The notes under the pieces: generated by a model
Told to the model about the DNA's origin: nothing
The model's database searches: none
Seen by the model: only the letters and a program-made list of their open reading frames with translations
Assembly: GCF_900142165.1 (NCBI RefSeq)
Contig: NZ_FQZY01000011.1
Coordinates: forward strand, 41,687 to 105,686
DNA: 64,000 nucleotides
Source: Hespellia stercorisuis DSM 15480
Lineage (GTDB): Bacteria > Bacillota > Clostridia > Lachnospirales > Lachnospiraceae
Direction of reading: 5' to 3'
Part shown: piece by piece, positions 26,181 to 34,617 of the stretch
Numbering within the stretch: the first letter of the stretch is position 1
Layout: every line of letters starts with the position of its first letter
Made by a program: the position numbers and the translations under genes

Positions 26181-26231
26181 CAGCTGCCTGCGGTATGGTC
26201 GTATGAACCTGACTGCAGGCAGCTGCTTTTT
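26181..26231. terminator. bidirectional terminator after nagA
   Basis: CAGCTGCCTGC (26181-26191) pairs exactly with GCAGGCAGCTG (26215-26225), followed by CTTTTT on the plus strand and by a T-rich run on the minus strand. It serves the convergent nagA and recQ genes. The rest of 25998-26343 shows no gene. Confidence 0.85.
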
Positions 26232-26343
26232 ATGTGGAAGGAAATTCCTAGGGATTTCACGGCCGCCCTGCTGTTTACTGACAGAGGGCGGTAAGCGGTC
26301 ATGAACAGAAACCAGTAATCACCGGGGAACAAAAAATCGGCGA

Positions 26344-28164
26344 TCAGGCATTAATAGCAGTGAGAAAAGCGTCTCCGTACCGATCGTATTTTACTTCTCC
26401 GACGCCGGATACAAGGAGCATCTCCTCCCGGGTGGCTGGCTTCAGTGCGCACATCTGGTGCAGCGTTTTGTCGGAAAAAATCAGATAAGGCGCCACCTTG
26501 TTTTCTTTTGCCAGATTCATGCGCAGCTCACGCAGCTTCTCGAAAAGTTCGGGATCCACGTTGGCCGGAATGGTTCTGGCTTTTTTCTTTTTGGATGCTC
26601 TCTCTTTTTTCTCCGGGATGTATTCCTCGGCCAGCTTCATGGTCAGCGTTTCGTCTCCGTTCAGGATGGAATCAGAGAGTGCCGTCAGGCGGAGGACCGC
26701 ATATTTGGAATTAGTCAGTTCCAGAAATCCGGTCAGGACCAGATGGTTGACGATCTGGCGGAGCCTCGGGATTGTGACCTCCGGGAGGCTGTTGTAGTAA
26801 GGATTTTCATCCATGTGGTACTGCTGGATCTTGGCAGACTTGCTGCCGTGTACGGTGTCCAGGATGACGGTGATTCCGTAGCGTTCGTGGCAGTCTCTCA
26901 CGCAGCCCATGATTGCGGATGCCATGGGGGTGATGTCGATGGTGTCAAATTTGGTCTGGCAGTTGGAACAGTTGCCGCAGTAGTTGTCCGGATATTCACC
27001 GAAATAGTTCAGGATGTAAGTGCGCAGACATTCATTTGTAAAACAGTAGAACGTCATTTTCCGCAGACGCTCCCGGTCACGCTCCTGCACCAGTTCCAGT
27101 TCGGCGTCGGAGAGCTCGTCGTTGTCCCTGTTATTTTCGATAAAAAGCTGGTTGGTAATCACATCCTGCCCGCCATAGAGCAGGATACACCGCGCCGGTT
27201 CTCCGTCCCGTCCCGCACGGCCGGCTTCCTGATAATAGCTCTCGATATTCTTCGGCATGTTGTAGTGAATGACGAAGCGGACATTGGATTTATCGATTCC
27301 CATACCGAAAGCGTTGGTTGCAACCATGATGGGTTTCACGTCGTAGATGAAATCCTCCTGATTCTGCTGCCGCTCCCGGTCGGTCAGCCCGGCGTGGTAG
27401 CGGGTGGCAGGATACCCCTCCTGCTCCAGCCGGAGGCAGACCTCCTCCACATTTTTTCGTGTCAGACAGTAGATGATGCCGCTCTGTCCGGCACAGTCCT
27501 CCAGATGATGAAGAAGTGCGGTAAACCTGTCCCGGGGCTGTTCCACCCCGAAGTAGAGGTTTGGCCGGTCAAATCCGGTTGATACAACGGTCGGCTGTAC
27601 AAGCTCCAGTATGGCGATGATATCCTCGCGCACCGTGGTGGTGGCGGTCGCAGTGAAGGCACTCACGACCGGGCGTTTGGGCAGCAGATTGACAAATTCC
27701 ACAATTTTTAAGTAGCTCGGTCTGAAGTCCTGTCCCCACTGGGAGACGCAGTGAGCCTCATCTACACTGACCATCGCGATGTCAGCCTCCATGGCAAAAT
27801 TCATGAACTCCTGTGTTACCAGCCGCTCCGGAGCAACGTAGATGATCTTGTACTGCCCGCTTCGGGCACATTGCAGTGCCTTGCAGTACTGGGCATAAGA
27901 GAGCGAACTGTTCAGGTAAGCGGCGTGGACCCCGGCCTGATTGAGGGCAGTCACCTGATCCTTCATCAGTGAGATCAGCGGTGAGATGACCAGTGTGATA
28001 CCATCCATCATAAGAGCGGGAATCTGGTAACAAAGAGATTTGCCGGCTCCGGTCGGCATGATGCCGACGGTGTCCTTCCCGTCTAAGATGCTGTCGATTA
28101 AAGTTTCCTGGCCGTCGCGGAATGCGTCGTAGCCAAAATATTGTTTGAGTAATTTATATTTCAA
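26344..28164 (-). CDS. recQ: ATP-dependent DNA helicase RecQ
   Basis: A 606-residue superfamily 2 helicase. Motif I is MPTGAGKSLCYQIPA, the DEAH-type motif II is SVDEAHCVSQWGQDFRPSY with the RecQ aromatic loop, and motif VI is QEAGRAGRDG. These are followed by the four-cysteine zinc site (CFTNECLRTYIL..CGNCSNC), a winged helix, and a C-terminal HRDC domain (about 530-606). Translation appears to begin at a TTG codon at 28164 behind AAAGGA. It unwinds DNA in recombination and repair. It is monocistronic. Confidence 0.95.
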   Translation of the reverse strand: MKYKLLKQYFGYDAFRDGQETLIDSILDGKDTVGIMPTGAGKSLCYQIPALMMDGITLVISPLISLMKDQVTALNQAGVHAAYLNSSLSYAQYCKALQCARSGQYKIIYVAPERLVTQEFMNFAMEADIAMVSVDEAHCVSQWGQDFRPSYLKIVEFVNLLPKRPVVSAFTATATTTVREDIIAILELVQPTVVSTGFDRPNLYFGVEQPRDRFTALLHHLEDCAGQSGIIYCLTRKNVEEVCLRLEQEGYPATRYHAGLTDRERQQNQEDFIYDVKPIMVATNAFGMGIDKSNVRFVIHYNMPKNIESYYQEAGRAGRDGEPARCILLYGGQDVITNQLFIENNRDNDELSDAELELVQERDRERLRKMTFYCFTNECLRTYILNYFGEYPDNYCGNCSNCQTKFDTIDITPMASAIMGCVRDCHERYGITVILDTVHGSKSAKIQQYHMDENPYYNSLPEVTIPRLRQIVNHLVLTGFLELTNSKYAVLRLTALSDSILNGDETLTMKLAEEYIPEKKERASKKKKARTIPANVDPELFEKLRELRMNLAKENKVAPYLIFSDKTLHQMCALKPATREEMLLVSGVGEVKYDRYGDAFLTAINA

Positions 28165-28203
28165 TTGATAGGAATCCTTTCTTGCGTGAATGAATTAATT
28201 TGT

Positions 28204-28215
28204 GTGAACGTTCAC
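28204..28215. promoter_or_regulatory. palindrome upstream of recQ
   Basis: GTGAACGTTCAC is a perfect 12-bp palindrome 40 bp before the recQ start. It resembles an operator but lacks the four-base centre of Gram-positive LexA boxes. The rest of 28165-28483 holds only the recQ and MgtC promoter regions. Confidence 0.35.
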
Positions 28216-28369
28216 TTTATTTGTCTGTAAATGTATGTATTAGAAATAAATTCAACCGGTCCCTTGGGAACAAGGCCTTTTCTCGTTATAGTTTAGCACA
28301 TTATGGGAAAACGGCGAAGTAAATTTGAAAATCTGCGAATAAAGGATAGAAGATTCTGGAATCAGAGAC

Positions 28370-28375
28370 TATAAT
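28370..28375 (+). promoter_or_regulatory. -10 box for the MgtC-like gene
   Basis: A perfect TATAAT lies 108 bp before the start codon. No good -35 box stands 17 bp upstream, so a supporting activator or a weak promoter is likely. Confidence 0.4.
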
Positions 28376-28483
28376 GAGTGTAACAGGACTGGGTCGAAAA
28401 AAGCAGACCCCCTAAAAATCGGACCCACAAAATCGGATAGAACGTGACGGCTGAATAAATAATGGGGCAGGAGAAGGGAGACA

Positions 28484-29188
28484 ATGAGTATGATGGAGTG
28501 GATCAACACAGTATCAATCAGTTTTGTGGGCGCAGCGGTCATAAAACTGCTAATGGCATCGGTCTGTGGGGCACTGGTCGGAATCGAGCGTGAGATCAAG
28601 GGCAGACCGGCCGGGATGAAGACATTTTCCCTGGTCTGTGTGGGCGCAACGCTGGCGATGATCACCAACGAATACATTTATACATACATGTCAAATTCCA
28701 CGGGGGATATGTCGCGGATGGCGGCGCAGGTAATCAGTGGAATCGGATTTCTTGGTGCCGGAACAATCATTGTAACTGGAAATTCCCGGATCAAGGGTCT
28801 TACAACCGCCGCCGCACTGTGGGTGACGGCTTCTATCGGAATTGCTATTGGAACCGGGTTTTATGCCGGAGCAATCATCGGAGTAATCGTGGTTGTCCTG
28901 TCCGCGCGGATTTATCAGTATGTGGATGACCGCATTCTGAACCGTGTGAACCTCATGGAACTGTTTGTGGAGGGGACGGACGAAAAAGTACTTCTGACTG
29001 TGCTGAATTATTTTGAAGATGAAAATGTAAAGGTGACCAGTCTTCAGCGGACGAAAGATCACAAATGGGTAAAAGATGACACGGCGGCAATCATCGAAAT
29101 TATAATTCCAAAAGGGAAAACTCATGATGACGTGCTGGAGGAACTCAAAAAACTTCCGGATATGCGCACCGTGTTTGAACATCTGTAA
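28484..29188 (+). CDS. MgtC/SapB family membrane protein
   Basis: A 234-residue protein with about four or five N-terminal membrane segments and the MgtC signatures GALVGIEREIKGRPAG, SGIGFLGAGTII and GLTTAAALWVTASIGIA. A cytoplasmic ACT-like tail follows (about 150-234). MgtC proteins modulate F-type ATPase and survival at low magnesium in pathogens; in Clostridia the role is unproven. The start follows AGAAGGGAG. Confidence 0.9.
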   Translation: MSMMEWINTVSISFVGAAVIKLLMASVCGALVGIEREIKGRPAGMKTFSLVCVGATLAMITNEYIYTYMSNSTGDMSRMAAQVISGIGFLGAGTIIVTGNSRIKGLTTAAALWVTASIGIAIGTGFYAGAIIGVIVVVLSARIYQYVDDRILNRVNLMELFVEGTDEKVLLTVLNYFEDENVKVTSLQRTKDHKWVKDDTAAIIEIIIPKGKTHDDVLEELKKLPDMRTVFEHL

Positions 29189-29243
29189 GCATTCCCCGCT
29201 TCAAGTGCGTAGAGCACTAAGTGGTGGGTAAGGGGGATGCTTG

Positions 29244-29275
29244 TTTCAGCAGGGGATTAAAAGCCCCTGCTGAAA
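29244..29275 (+). terminator. hairpin after the MgtC-like gene
   Basis: TTTCAGCAGGGG and CCCCTGCTGAAA form a perfect 12-bp stem with an 8-nt loop. A second stem just upstream (AGCATTCCCC with GGGGATGCT, 29187-29241) is followed by TGTTT. Together they probably terminate the MgtC transcript. Confidence 0.6.
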
Positions 29276-29345
29276 GGCAGCGTAGCTGCAGGATGTTCAT
29301 GAGCAAGTAGCAGAGTGGATTGCGAATGTCCGCTTTACCGGTCAT
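29276..29345 (+). repeat. intergenic repeat element, copy B
   Basis: Similar along about 70 bp to copy A at 10408-10476 (shared blocks GCAAGTAGCAG-like, GGATTGCGAATGTCCGC and TTTACCGG). It ends six bases before the aldo-keto reductase stop codon. Confidence 0.55.
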
Positions 29346-29350
29346 AGATT

Positions 29351-30340
29351 TTATCTGGCATTCTGCGCCATCACACCGACCAGAGCATGAGGAACGTATG
29401 CATTTTCCAGATAATCAATCTCATCGTCAGTCAGTTTCAGGTCTACAGCGTTGACGGCACCGTCAATGTGGTGGAACTTTGTGGCGCCGGCAACTGGTGC
29501 TGTAACCTTGGTCAGAAGCCATGCGAGGGAGACCTCAGTCATGGAAACGCCGCGTTTTTCAGCAATCTCTGCTACCCTCTGGATGATGATGCGATCCTGC
29601 TCTTCCGTCTTCTGGTATTTCAGCTTTGCGAAGGCATCCTCCGCCAGCCGTTTGGACTGTTCACCGGGATGCTTTGCGAGGCGACCGCCGGCGAGTGCAC
29701 TGTATGGAGTCATGGCAATGTTTTCTTCCCGACAGTATGGTGCCATTTCCCGTTCTTCCTCGCGGAAGATCAGATTGTAGTGTCCCTGGATCGAAGAAAA
29801 TCTGGCAAATCCGTTCTGTTCGGCAAGCGCATTTGCCTTGGCAAGCTGCCATGCGAAGCAGTTGGAAATTCCAATTGCACGTGCTTTTCCAGATTTTATA
29901 ACCTGATTCAATCCGTCCATAATTTCAAAAAGCGGCGTATGATAATCCCACATATGGTAAATGTATAAATCCACATAATCCATGCCGAGATTGCTGAGAC
30001 TTGCATCGATCATATGCGCGATATGCTGCTGACCGCTGACTTTGTTTTCAATCTCCTCGGCTGTGCGTGGGAGAAACTTGGTGGCGAGAACAATCTCGTC
30101 GCGTTTGGCAAAATCGCGCAGTGCCCGTCCGACAAACTGCTCGGAGGTACCGTTCTGGTAACCGATGGCCGTGTCATAAAAATTGATGCCCAGCGCCAGG
30201 CCGTGCCGGATGATTTCCCGGGAGTGTTCCTCATCGAGTGTCCAGGAGTGCTGCCCACTGTCCGCGCTGCCAAATCCCATACATCCCATGCAGATGCGCG
30301 AAACATTCAGATCACTGTTTCCAAGTTTAATGTATTCCAT
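29351..30340 (-). CDS. aldo/keto reductase
   Basis: A 329-residue NADPH-dependent reductase of the AKR superfamily. The catalytic tetrad is visible: Asp in NFYDTAIGYQNG, Tyr in the same segment (about Y60), Lys in VLATKFLPR and His in LYIYHMWDYH. NADPH-binding residues lie in GATKFHHIDGAV near the C-terminus. The ribosome site AAGGCGG precedes the ATG at 30340. It is divergent in function from its neighbours, and the TetR gene just upstream on the same strand may control it. Confidence 0.9.
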   Translation of the reverse strand: MEYIKLGNSDLNVSRICMGCMGFGSADSGQHSWTLDEEHSREIIRHGLALGINFYDTAIGYQNGTSEQFVGRALRDFAKRDEIVLATKFLPRTAEEIENKVSGQQHIAHMIDASLSNLGMDYVDLYIYHMWDYHTPLFEIMDGLNQVIKSGKARAIGISNCFAWQLAKANALAEQNGFARFSSIQGHYNLIFREEEREMAPYCREENIAMTPYSALAGGRLAKHPGEQSKRLAEDAFAKLKYQKTEEQDRIIIQRVAEIAEKRGVSMTEVSLAWLLTKVTAPVAGATKFHHIDGAVNAVDLKLTDDEIDYLENAYVPHALVGVMAQNAR

Positions 30341-30524
30341 TTAAATACCGCCTTTCTTGAACCTGTTCTACTTGTTCGTTTTACTCATTCTGGTTTTTAT
30401 CTCATTGCTGTTAAGCACAGTTTATCCAGTATAAAAGAAAAAAACAATTTATGAATAGCGTGTCGGTGTCAATAAATTGACTTTTGGGGCAAAATGTCAA
30501 TGGAAATCTGAATCGCATGGCTTG

Positions 30525-31094
30525 TTACTGGTATGGGTTTCCTTTGATCTTCCCGTTTTCGAACAGCTTTTCCATGCCGACACTCCGAAGTCCGGTGATC
30601 AGATCAGCCATTTCCTCGCAGGATGCGGGCATGTCTGACAATATCCAGGAGAGTACCATACTGCTGGAGGCGTTGGCGTGATACTCCGTTGCAAAACGGA
30701 GTGTCTCCGGCATGGGTTCGTTTCCGTAGCGTTCCTGGTGCCATTTTAAATCAAAATCATGGCAGTGCTGAAAGATAAAATCTTTGAGACAGTTCTGCCC
30801 ATCCATGAGACATGCCTGTTTCAGAAACCCCTGATATTTCTGCATCTGATAAAAGGAGTCCAGCAGGGAGTCGTGAAAATTCAGATCTGCATCGGAGCCG
30901 GAAAAACCGGGGATGATTTTGCGAAGATAAATGTACTGGATCAGATCATTTTTGTCCAGAAAGTGGTTGTAAAAGGTCTGCCGGCTGACTCCAGTGTGTT
31001 CCAGGAGCTGTTTGACGGTGACGCTTTCCAACGGAACGGTCTCTGACAGAGCGATAAGACCGTTCGCCAGAATTTCTTTGATATCAATTGCCAT
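30525..31094 (-). CDS. TetR/AcrR family transcriptional regulator
   Basis: A 189-residue regulator. The N-terminal helix-turn-helix spans about residues 22-50 (VTVKQLLEHTGVSRQTFYNHFLDKNDL), as in TetR proteins of the DhaS/C_8 subgroup. The C-terminal ligand-binding domain is helical. It starts behind AGGAGGGAA. It precedes the aldo-keto reductase gene on the same strand with a 184-bp gap, so it may be co-transcribed with it or control it. Confidence 0.88.
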   Translation of the reverse strand: MAIDIKEILANGLIALSETVPLESVTVKQLLEHTGVSRQTFYNHFLDKNDLIQYIYLRKIIPGFSGSDADLNFHDSLLDSFYQMQKYQGFLKQACLMDGQNCLKDFIFQHCHDFDLKWHQERYGNEPMPETLRFATEYHANASSSMVLSWILSDMPASCEEMADLITGLRSVGMEKLFENGKIKGNPYQ

Positions 31095-31179
31095 AATAAA
31101 TATTCCCTCCTGTTCTGCTTCTCATTATAACAGTAAGAAAAGATTGTGACAAAAGAATTTACAAAAACTACCCACAGGT

Positions 31180-31212
31180 ATAGTTTTGTTTCTTGCATGG
31201 ATATGCTAAAAT
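31180..31212 (+). promoter_or_regulatory. extended -10 promoter of the SPFH operon
   Basis: TATGCTAAAAT ends in a TAAAAT -10 box (31207-31212) with a TG one base upstream. The surrounding module (TGTTTCTTGCAT..TATGCTAAAATAAAAA) is nearly repeated at 52755-52785. Confidence 0.5.
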
Positions 31213-31260
31213 AAAAATAATGTAGTTTTTATCCAAGGGAAAAGAAAGCGAGGTACGATT

Positions 31261-32589
31261 ATGGGATTATTGAAAGCCGGCGGTGGTGCTATAGGTGGAG
31301 TTTTAGCTGATCAATGGAAAGAATATTTTTACTGTGAAGCGATGGAGGCAGACGTGCTTGTATCAAAAGGGGAAAAGAGAATCTCCGGCAAGAGAAGCAG
31401 TAATACAAAGGCGGAGGATAACATTATCTCCAATGGGTCTGTGATTGCGGTGAATGAAGGACAGTGCATGATCATTGTGGAGCAGGGCAAGGTGGTCGAG
31501 GTGTGTGCGGAACCGGGTGAATTTACTTATGATACATCCACAGAACCGAGTATATTTGCAGGAAGTCTGGGCCAGAACATCAAAGCGGCTTTTTCTACAA
31601 TGGGCAAACGTGTCGGCTTCGGAGGCGACACTGCAAAGGATCAGCGGATCTATTTCTTTAATACAAAGGAAATCGTCGGCAACAAATACGGAACACCGAA
31701 TCCGGTACCGTTCAGAGTTGTGGACCGCAACATCGGACTCGACATTGACATCTCAATTCGATGCAACGGGGAGTATTCCTATAAGATTATGAATCCGATT
31801 CTTTTTTATACAAATGTCTGCGGTAATGTTGAGGAAGAGTATTACAGAGACGAGATTGACAGTATGCTGAAGACGGAGCTTCTGACGGCACTCCAGCCGG
31901 CATTTGCCAAGATTTCGGATATGGGAATCCGTTACAGTGCACTGCCGGGACACACGATGGAGCTGGCGGATGCACTGAATGAGGTGCTCTCGAAGAAATG
32001 GACCGAGCTCAGAGGTCTTGCGGTGGCATCCTTCGGGGTAAATTCGGTTACGGCATCCAAGGAAGATGAAGATATGATTAAGCAGCTGCAGAAGAGTGCA
32101 GTTATGCGTGATCCTACCATGGCGGCGGCAACACTTGTCGGTGCACAGAGCGATGCCATGAGAACGGCGGCAGGCAATGAAAATGGTGCGATGATGGGAT
32201 TTATGGGTATGGGCATGGCACAGCAGGCCGGCGGTATGAATGCGCAGAACCTGTTTGCGATGGGCCAGCAGATGAATGGTCAGCAGATGCCAAACCAGCA
32301 GATGAACGGTCAGCAGATGCCAAACCAGCAGATGAACGGTCAGCAGATGCCAAACCAGCAGATGAATGTTCAGCAGGCAGCTGCCGCACCAGCAGCGGAT
32401 GGCTGGACTTGCAGCTGTGGAGTGGTAAACAAGGGAAAATTCTGTATGGAGTGCGGGCAGCCGAAACCGGCAGGTGCTCCGCTGTACAAATGTGATAAAT
32501 GCGGATGGGAACCGGCAGATCCGATGAATCCACCGAAGTTCTGCCCGGAATGTGGAGATCCATTTGACACCAACGATATCAAGCGGTAA
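31261..32589 (+). CDS. SPFH-domain protein with C-terminal zinc ribbons (YdjI-like)
   Basis: A 442-residue protein with a long N-terminal SPFH/virion-core domain (about 25-290), a Met/Gln/Asn-rich linker (about 320-375) and two C-terminal zinc-ribbon motifs: CSCGVVNKGKFCMECG and CDKCGWEPADPMNPPKFCPECG. The linker holds three exact ten-residue repeats (QQMNGQQMPN) plus a partial one. The architecture matches B. subtilis YdjI, which assembles at the membrane with YdjG and YdjH in envelope stress. Homologues of those follow in this operon. No PspA/LiaH gene is adjacent. Confidence 0.85.
   Translation: MGLLKAGGGAIGGVLADQWKEYFYCEAMEADVLVSKGEKRISGKRSSNTKAEDNIISNGSVIAVNEGQCMIIVEQGKVVEVCAEPGEFTYDTSTEPSIFAGSLGQNIKAAFSTMGKRVGFGGDTAKDQRIYFFNTKEIVGNKYGTPNPVPFRVVDRNIGLDIDISIRCNGEYSYKIMNPILFYTNVCGNVEEEYYRDEIDSMLKTELLTALQPAFAKISDMGIRYSALPGHTMELADALNEVLSKKWTELRGLAVASFGVNSVTASKEDEDMIKQLQKSAVMRDPTMAAATLVGAQSDAMRTAAGNENGAMMGFMGMGMAQQAGGMNAQNLFAMGQQMNGQQMPNQQMNGQQMPNQQMNGQQMPNQQMNVQQAAAAPAADGWTCSCGVVNKGKFCMECGQPKPAGAPLYKCDKCGWEPADPMNPPKFCPECGDPFDTNDIKR
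32266..32376 (+). repeat. tandem 30-bp repeat in the SPFH gene
   Basis: Three near-identical 30-bp units beginning CAGCAGATGAA encode QQMNGQQMPN, followed by a partial unit. They form a flexible linker likely to vary in number between strains. Confidence 0.85.
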
Positions 32590-32615
32590 TCATGTTTTAG
32601 GGAGAGGAGATTTCT

Positions 32616-33692
32616 ATGGATAGTGCGGTAAGTTATAAGTGTCCCTGCTGCGGAGGCACGCTGGTGTGGAACAGTAAAAAACAGCAGATGGCCTGCGAAT
32701 ATTGTGACAACACATTTACGGAGGAACAGTTAAAAGAAATTCTGGATCTGGAGAGCAGCGAGACGACTGAATCTGAGATGAACTGGAACGTAACGGATGA
32801 GACGGCCGTTGAAAATCAGATGGAGCACATGAAGGTTCACATCTGTCAGTCGTGTGGCGGAGAGATCGTCGGGGATGAAAATTCGGTGGCGACAGAATGT
32901 GTTTACTGTGGAAGTCCGTCGATTATGACGGAGAATGTTTCCGGAGTGAATCGTCCCAATTATATCATTCCGTTCAAACTGGACAAGAAAAAGGCGAAAG
33001 AAGCGCTGAAAGGATTTTATCAGGGGAAACGTCTGCTGCCGAATGCATTTTCAAGCCAGAATCATATCGAAAAGATCACGGGAGTTTATGTTCCATTCTG
33101 GTTGTTCGACTGTGATGCACAGGCAAGTGTTACATATGATGCCACAAAGGTGAAGCTGTGGAGTGATTCAAATTATGATTATACCAGAACCGATTACTAT
33201 AAGGCAGTCCGAGAGGGCAAGATCGGTTTTGAGAAGATTCCGGTGGATGGCTCGAGCAAGATGGACGACAATTATATGGACGCCCTGGAGCCATATGACT
33301 ATAAACAGATGACGGAATTTTCACCGAATTATCTCGCGGGATATTTTGCAGATAAGTATGATGTGGATGCAAAAGAGAGTATTCCGCGTGCGAACAAGCG
33401 CGTGAAGAACAGTGCGGAGAAAAAGTTTAAGGAAACGGTAAAGGGATATGATTCCGTGGTGGCGAAAAACAGTCGTGTAAATGTCCAAAACGGAGATGCA
33501 AATTATACGATGTTCCCGGTGTGGATGCTGAACACAAAGTACGAGGGGAAAACCTATACATTTGCAATGAACGGACAGAGTGGAAAGATGGTAGGAGAAC
33601 TCCCAACAGACAAAGGCAAGTTCTGGAAGTATCTGATCGGAATTTCCGCGGCGGTATTTGCGGTGGCACAAATAGCAGTGTTTATTATTTAG
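32616..33692 (+). CDS. TFIIB-type zinc-ribbon membrane protein (YdjG-like)
   Basis: A 358-residue protein with two zinc ribbons: CPCCGG..CEYC near residues 9-28 and CQSCGG..CVYCG near 74-95. A middle domain (NYIIPFKLDKKKAKEAL, YVPFWLFDC) and one C-terminal membrane segment (about 338-358) follow. This order is that of B. subtilis YdjG. It probably anchors the SPFH protein at the membrane together with the following TPM protein. The start follows GGGAGAGGAG. Confidence 0.85.
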   Translation: MDSAVSYKCPCCGGTLVWNSKKQQMACEYCDNTFTEEQLKEILDLESSETTESEMNWNVTDETAVENQMEHMKVHICQSCGGEIVGDENSVATECVYCGSPSIMTENVSGVNRPNYIIPFKLDKKKAKEALKGFYQGKRLLPNAFSSQNHIEKITGVYVPFWLFDCDAQASVTYDATKVKLWSDSNYDYTRTDYYKAVREGKIGFEKIPVDGSSKMDDNYMDALEPYDYKQMTEFSPNYLAGYFADKYDVDAKESIPRANKRVKNSAEKKFKETVKGYDSVVAKNSRVNVQNGDANYTMFPVWMLNTKYEGKTYTFAMNGQSGKMVGELPTDKGKFWKYLIGISAAVFAVAQIAVFII

Positions 33693-33704
33693 GAGGTGTG
33701 GCGT

Positions 33705-34508
33705 ATGAAAAGAAAAATCAGGGTTTTGGTGCTGATTCTGGCAATGGCACTGGGAATGATGATGGTGTGGAATGTCAGCGCTGCATCGGAGGAATATTAC
33801 CAGGTGTTTGATGATGCGGATTTATTGTCTGACAGCGAGGAAGAATCATTGAATGCCGGAATCAATAACATTATCAGCAGTTATGATTTTGATGTTGTGA
33901 TTGTGACGACCAACAGTCTGGACGGAAAGAGCGTGTCGGAGTATGCGGACGATTACTATGATGAGAATGGATTTGGTGTCGGGGATGAGGGGACCGGATT
34001 ACTGTTTCTCATCAGCATGGAAGACAGAGATTACTATGTTTCCACTCACGGGGAGGCGATCGATGCATTTACGGATTATGGAATTGAGCGGATGAAGGAG
34101 GAAGTCGCGTCCAGTCTGTCGGATGGAGATTACGCCGGCGGGTGTGAGAAGTTTCTGAATGTGACCGAGGATTATATCACTGCATATAACGAGGGAACGC
34201 CGTATGATTCGGATCATCCGTATCAGGAAAGCAAGAATTATTTTCTGAGAGAACTGATTGCACTGGTGGCTGCAGTTGCGGTTGGACTTGTCAGTGTACT
34301 CATGATGAAGAGCAAGATGAACAATGCAAAACCACAGGAGTATGCGGGAAACTATGTGAAGAAGGATTCATTCAAACTGACGAAGGAAAAAGATTTGTTT
34401 ATGTATTCCAGAGTCACTAAGGTAAAGAAAGAAAAAGAAGAAAAAGGAAGTTCAACGCACACGAGCAGTTCAGGCGAAACCCACGGCGGTGGCGGCGGAA
34501 AGTTCTAG
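33705..34508 (+). CDS. TPM domain protein (YgcG/YdjH-like)
   Basis: A 267-residue protein with a signal peptide (about residues 1-25), an extracytoplasmic TPM domain (about 30-155, DDADLLSDSEEESLN..DVVIVTTNSLDGKSVSEYA), one membrane segment (about 187-207) and a charged cytoplasmic tail ending SSGETHGGGGGKF. The start is ATG 33705; GTG 33696 lies inside the AGGAGG ribosome site. B. subtilis YdjH has the same plan and works with YdjG and YdjI. Confidence 0.87.
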   Translation: MKRKIRVLVLILAMALGMMMVWNVSAASEEYYQVFDDADLLSDSEEESLNAGINNIISSYDFDVVIVTTNSLDGKSVSEYADDYYDENGFGVGDEGTGLLFLISMEDRDYYVSTHGEAIDAFTDYGIERMKEEVASSLSDGDYAGGCEKFLNVTEDYITAYNEGTPYDSDHPYQESKNYFLRELIALVAAVAVGLVSVLMMKSKMNNAKPQEYAGNYVKKDSFKLTKEKDLFMYSRVTKVKKEKEEKGSSTHTSSSGETHGGGGGKF

Positions 34509-34511
34509 CAG

Positions 34512-34614
34512 TGTATCGGGGACAGGTTAAAATGCAATTGGGGACGTAGCAAAGTGACACTTTGCTACGTCCCCAATTGCATTTTAACCTGTCCCTAATT
34601 GACCGCCCGATACA
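34512..34614. repeat. large nested palindrome
   Basis: Arms 34519-34556 and 34558-34595 are perfect 38-bp complements around one central base. Outside an asymmetric spacer, TGTATCGGG (34512-34520) also pairs with CCCGATACA (34606-34614). The element fills the space between the stop codons of two convergent genes and could terminate both, but it is far longer than needed and has no T-run of normal length. Confidence 0.85.
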
Positions 34615-34617
34615 TTA

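Noticed and set aside
26458..27582. 374-residue frame opposite recQ
   Set aside because: It lies entirely antisense to a strongly supported RecQ gene, has no ribosome site, and reads as a shadow of recQ codons.
28204..28215. LexA box upstream of recQ
   Set aside because: The palindrome GTGAACGTTCAC lacks the four-base spacer between GAAC and GTTC, so an SOS assignment is not supported.
32266..32376. Possible CRISPR array
   Set aside because: The 30-bp units are contiguous without spacers and encode an in-frame protein linker. No CRISPR array was found anywhere in the window.
33696..33704. GTG 33696 and similar upstream starts (3176, 10501, 37982)
   Set aside because: These codons lie inside or ahead of the ribosome-binding sequence that serves the next ATG.
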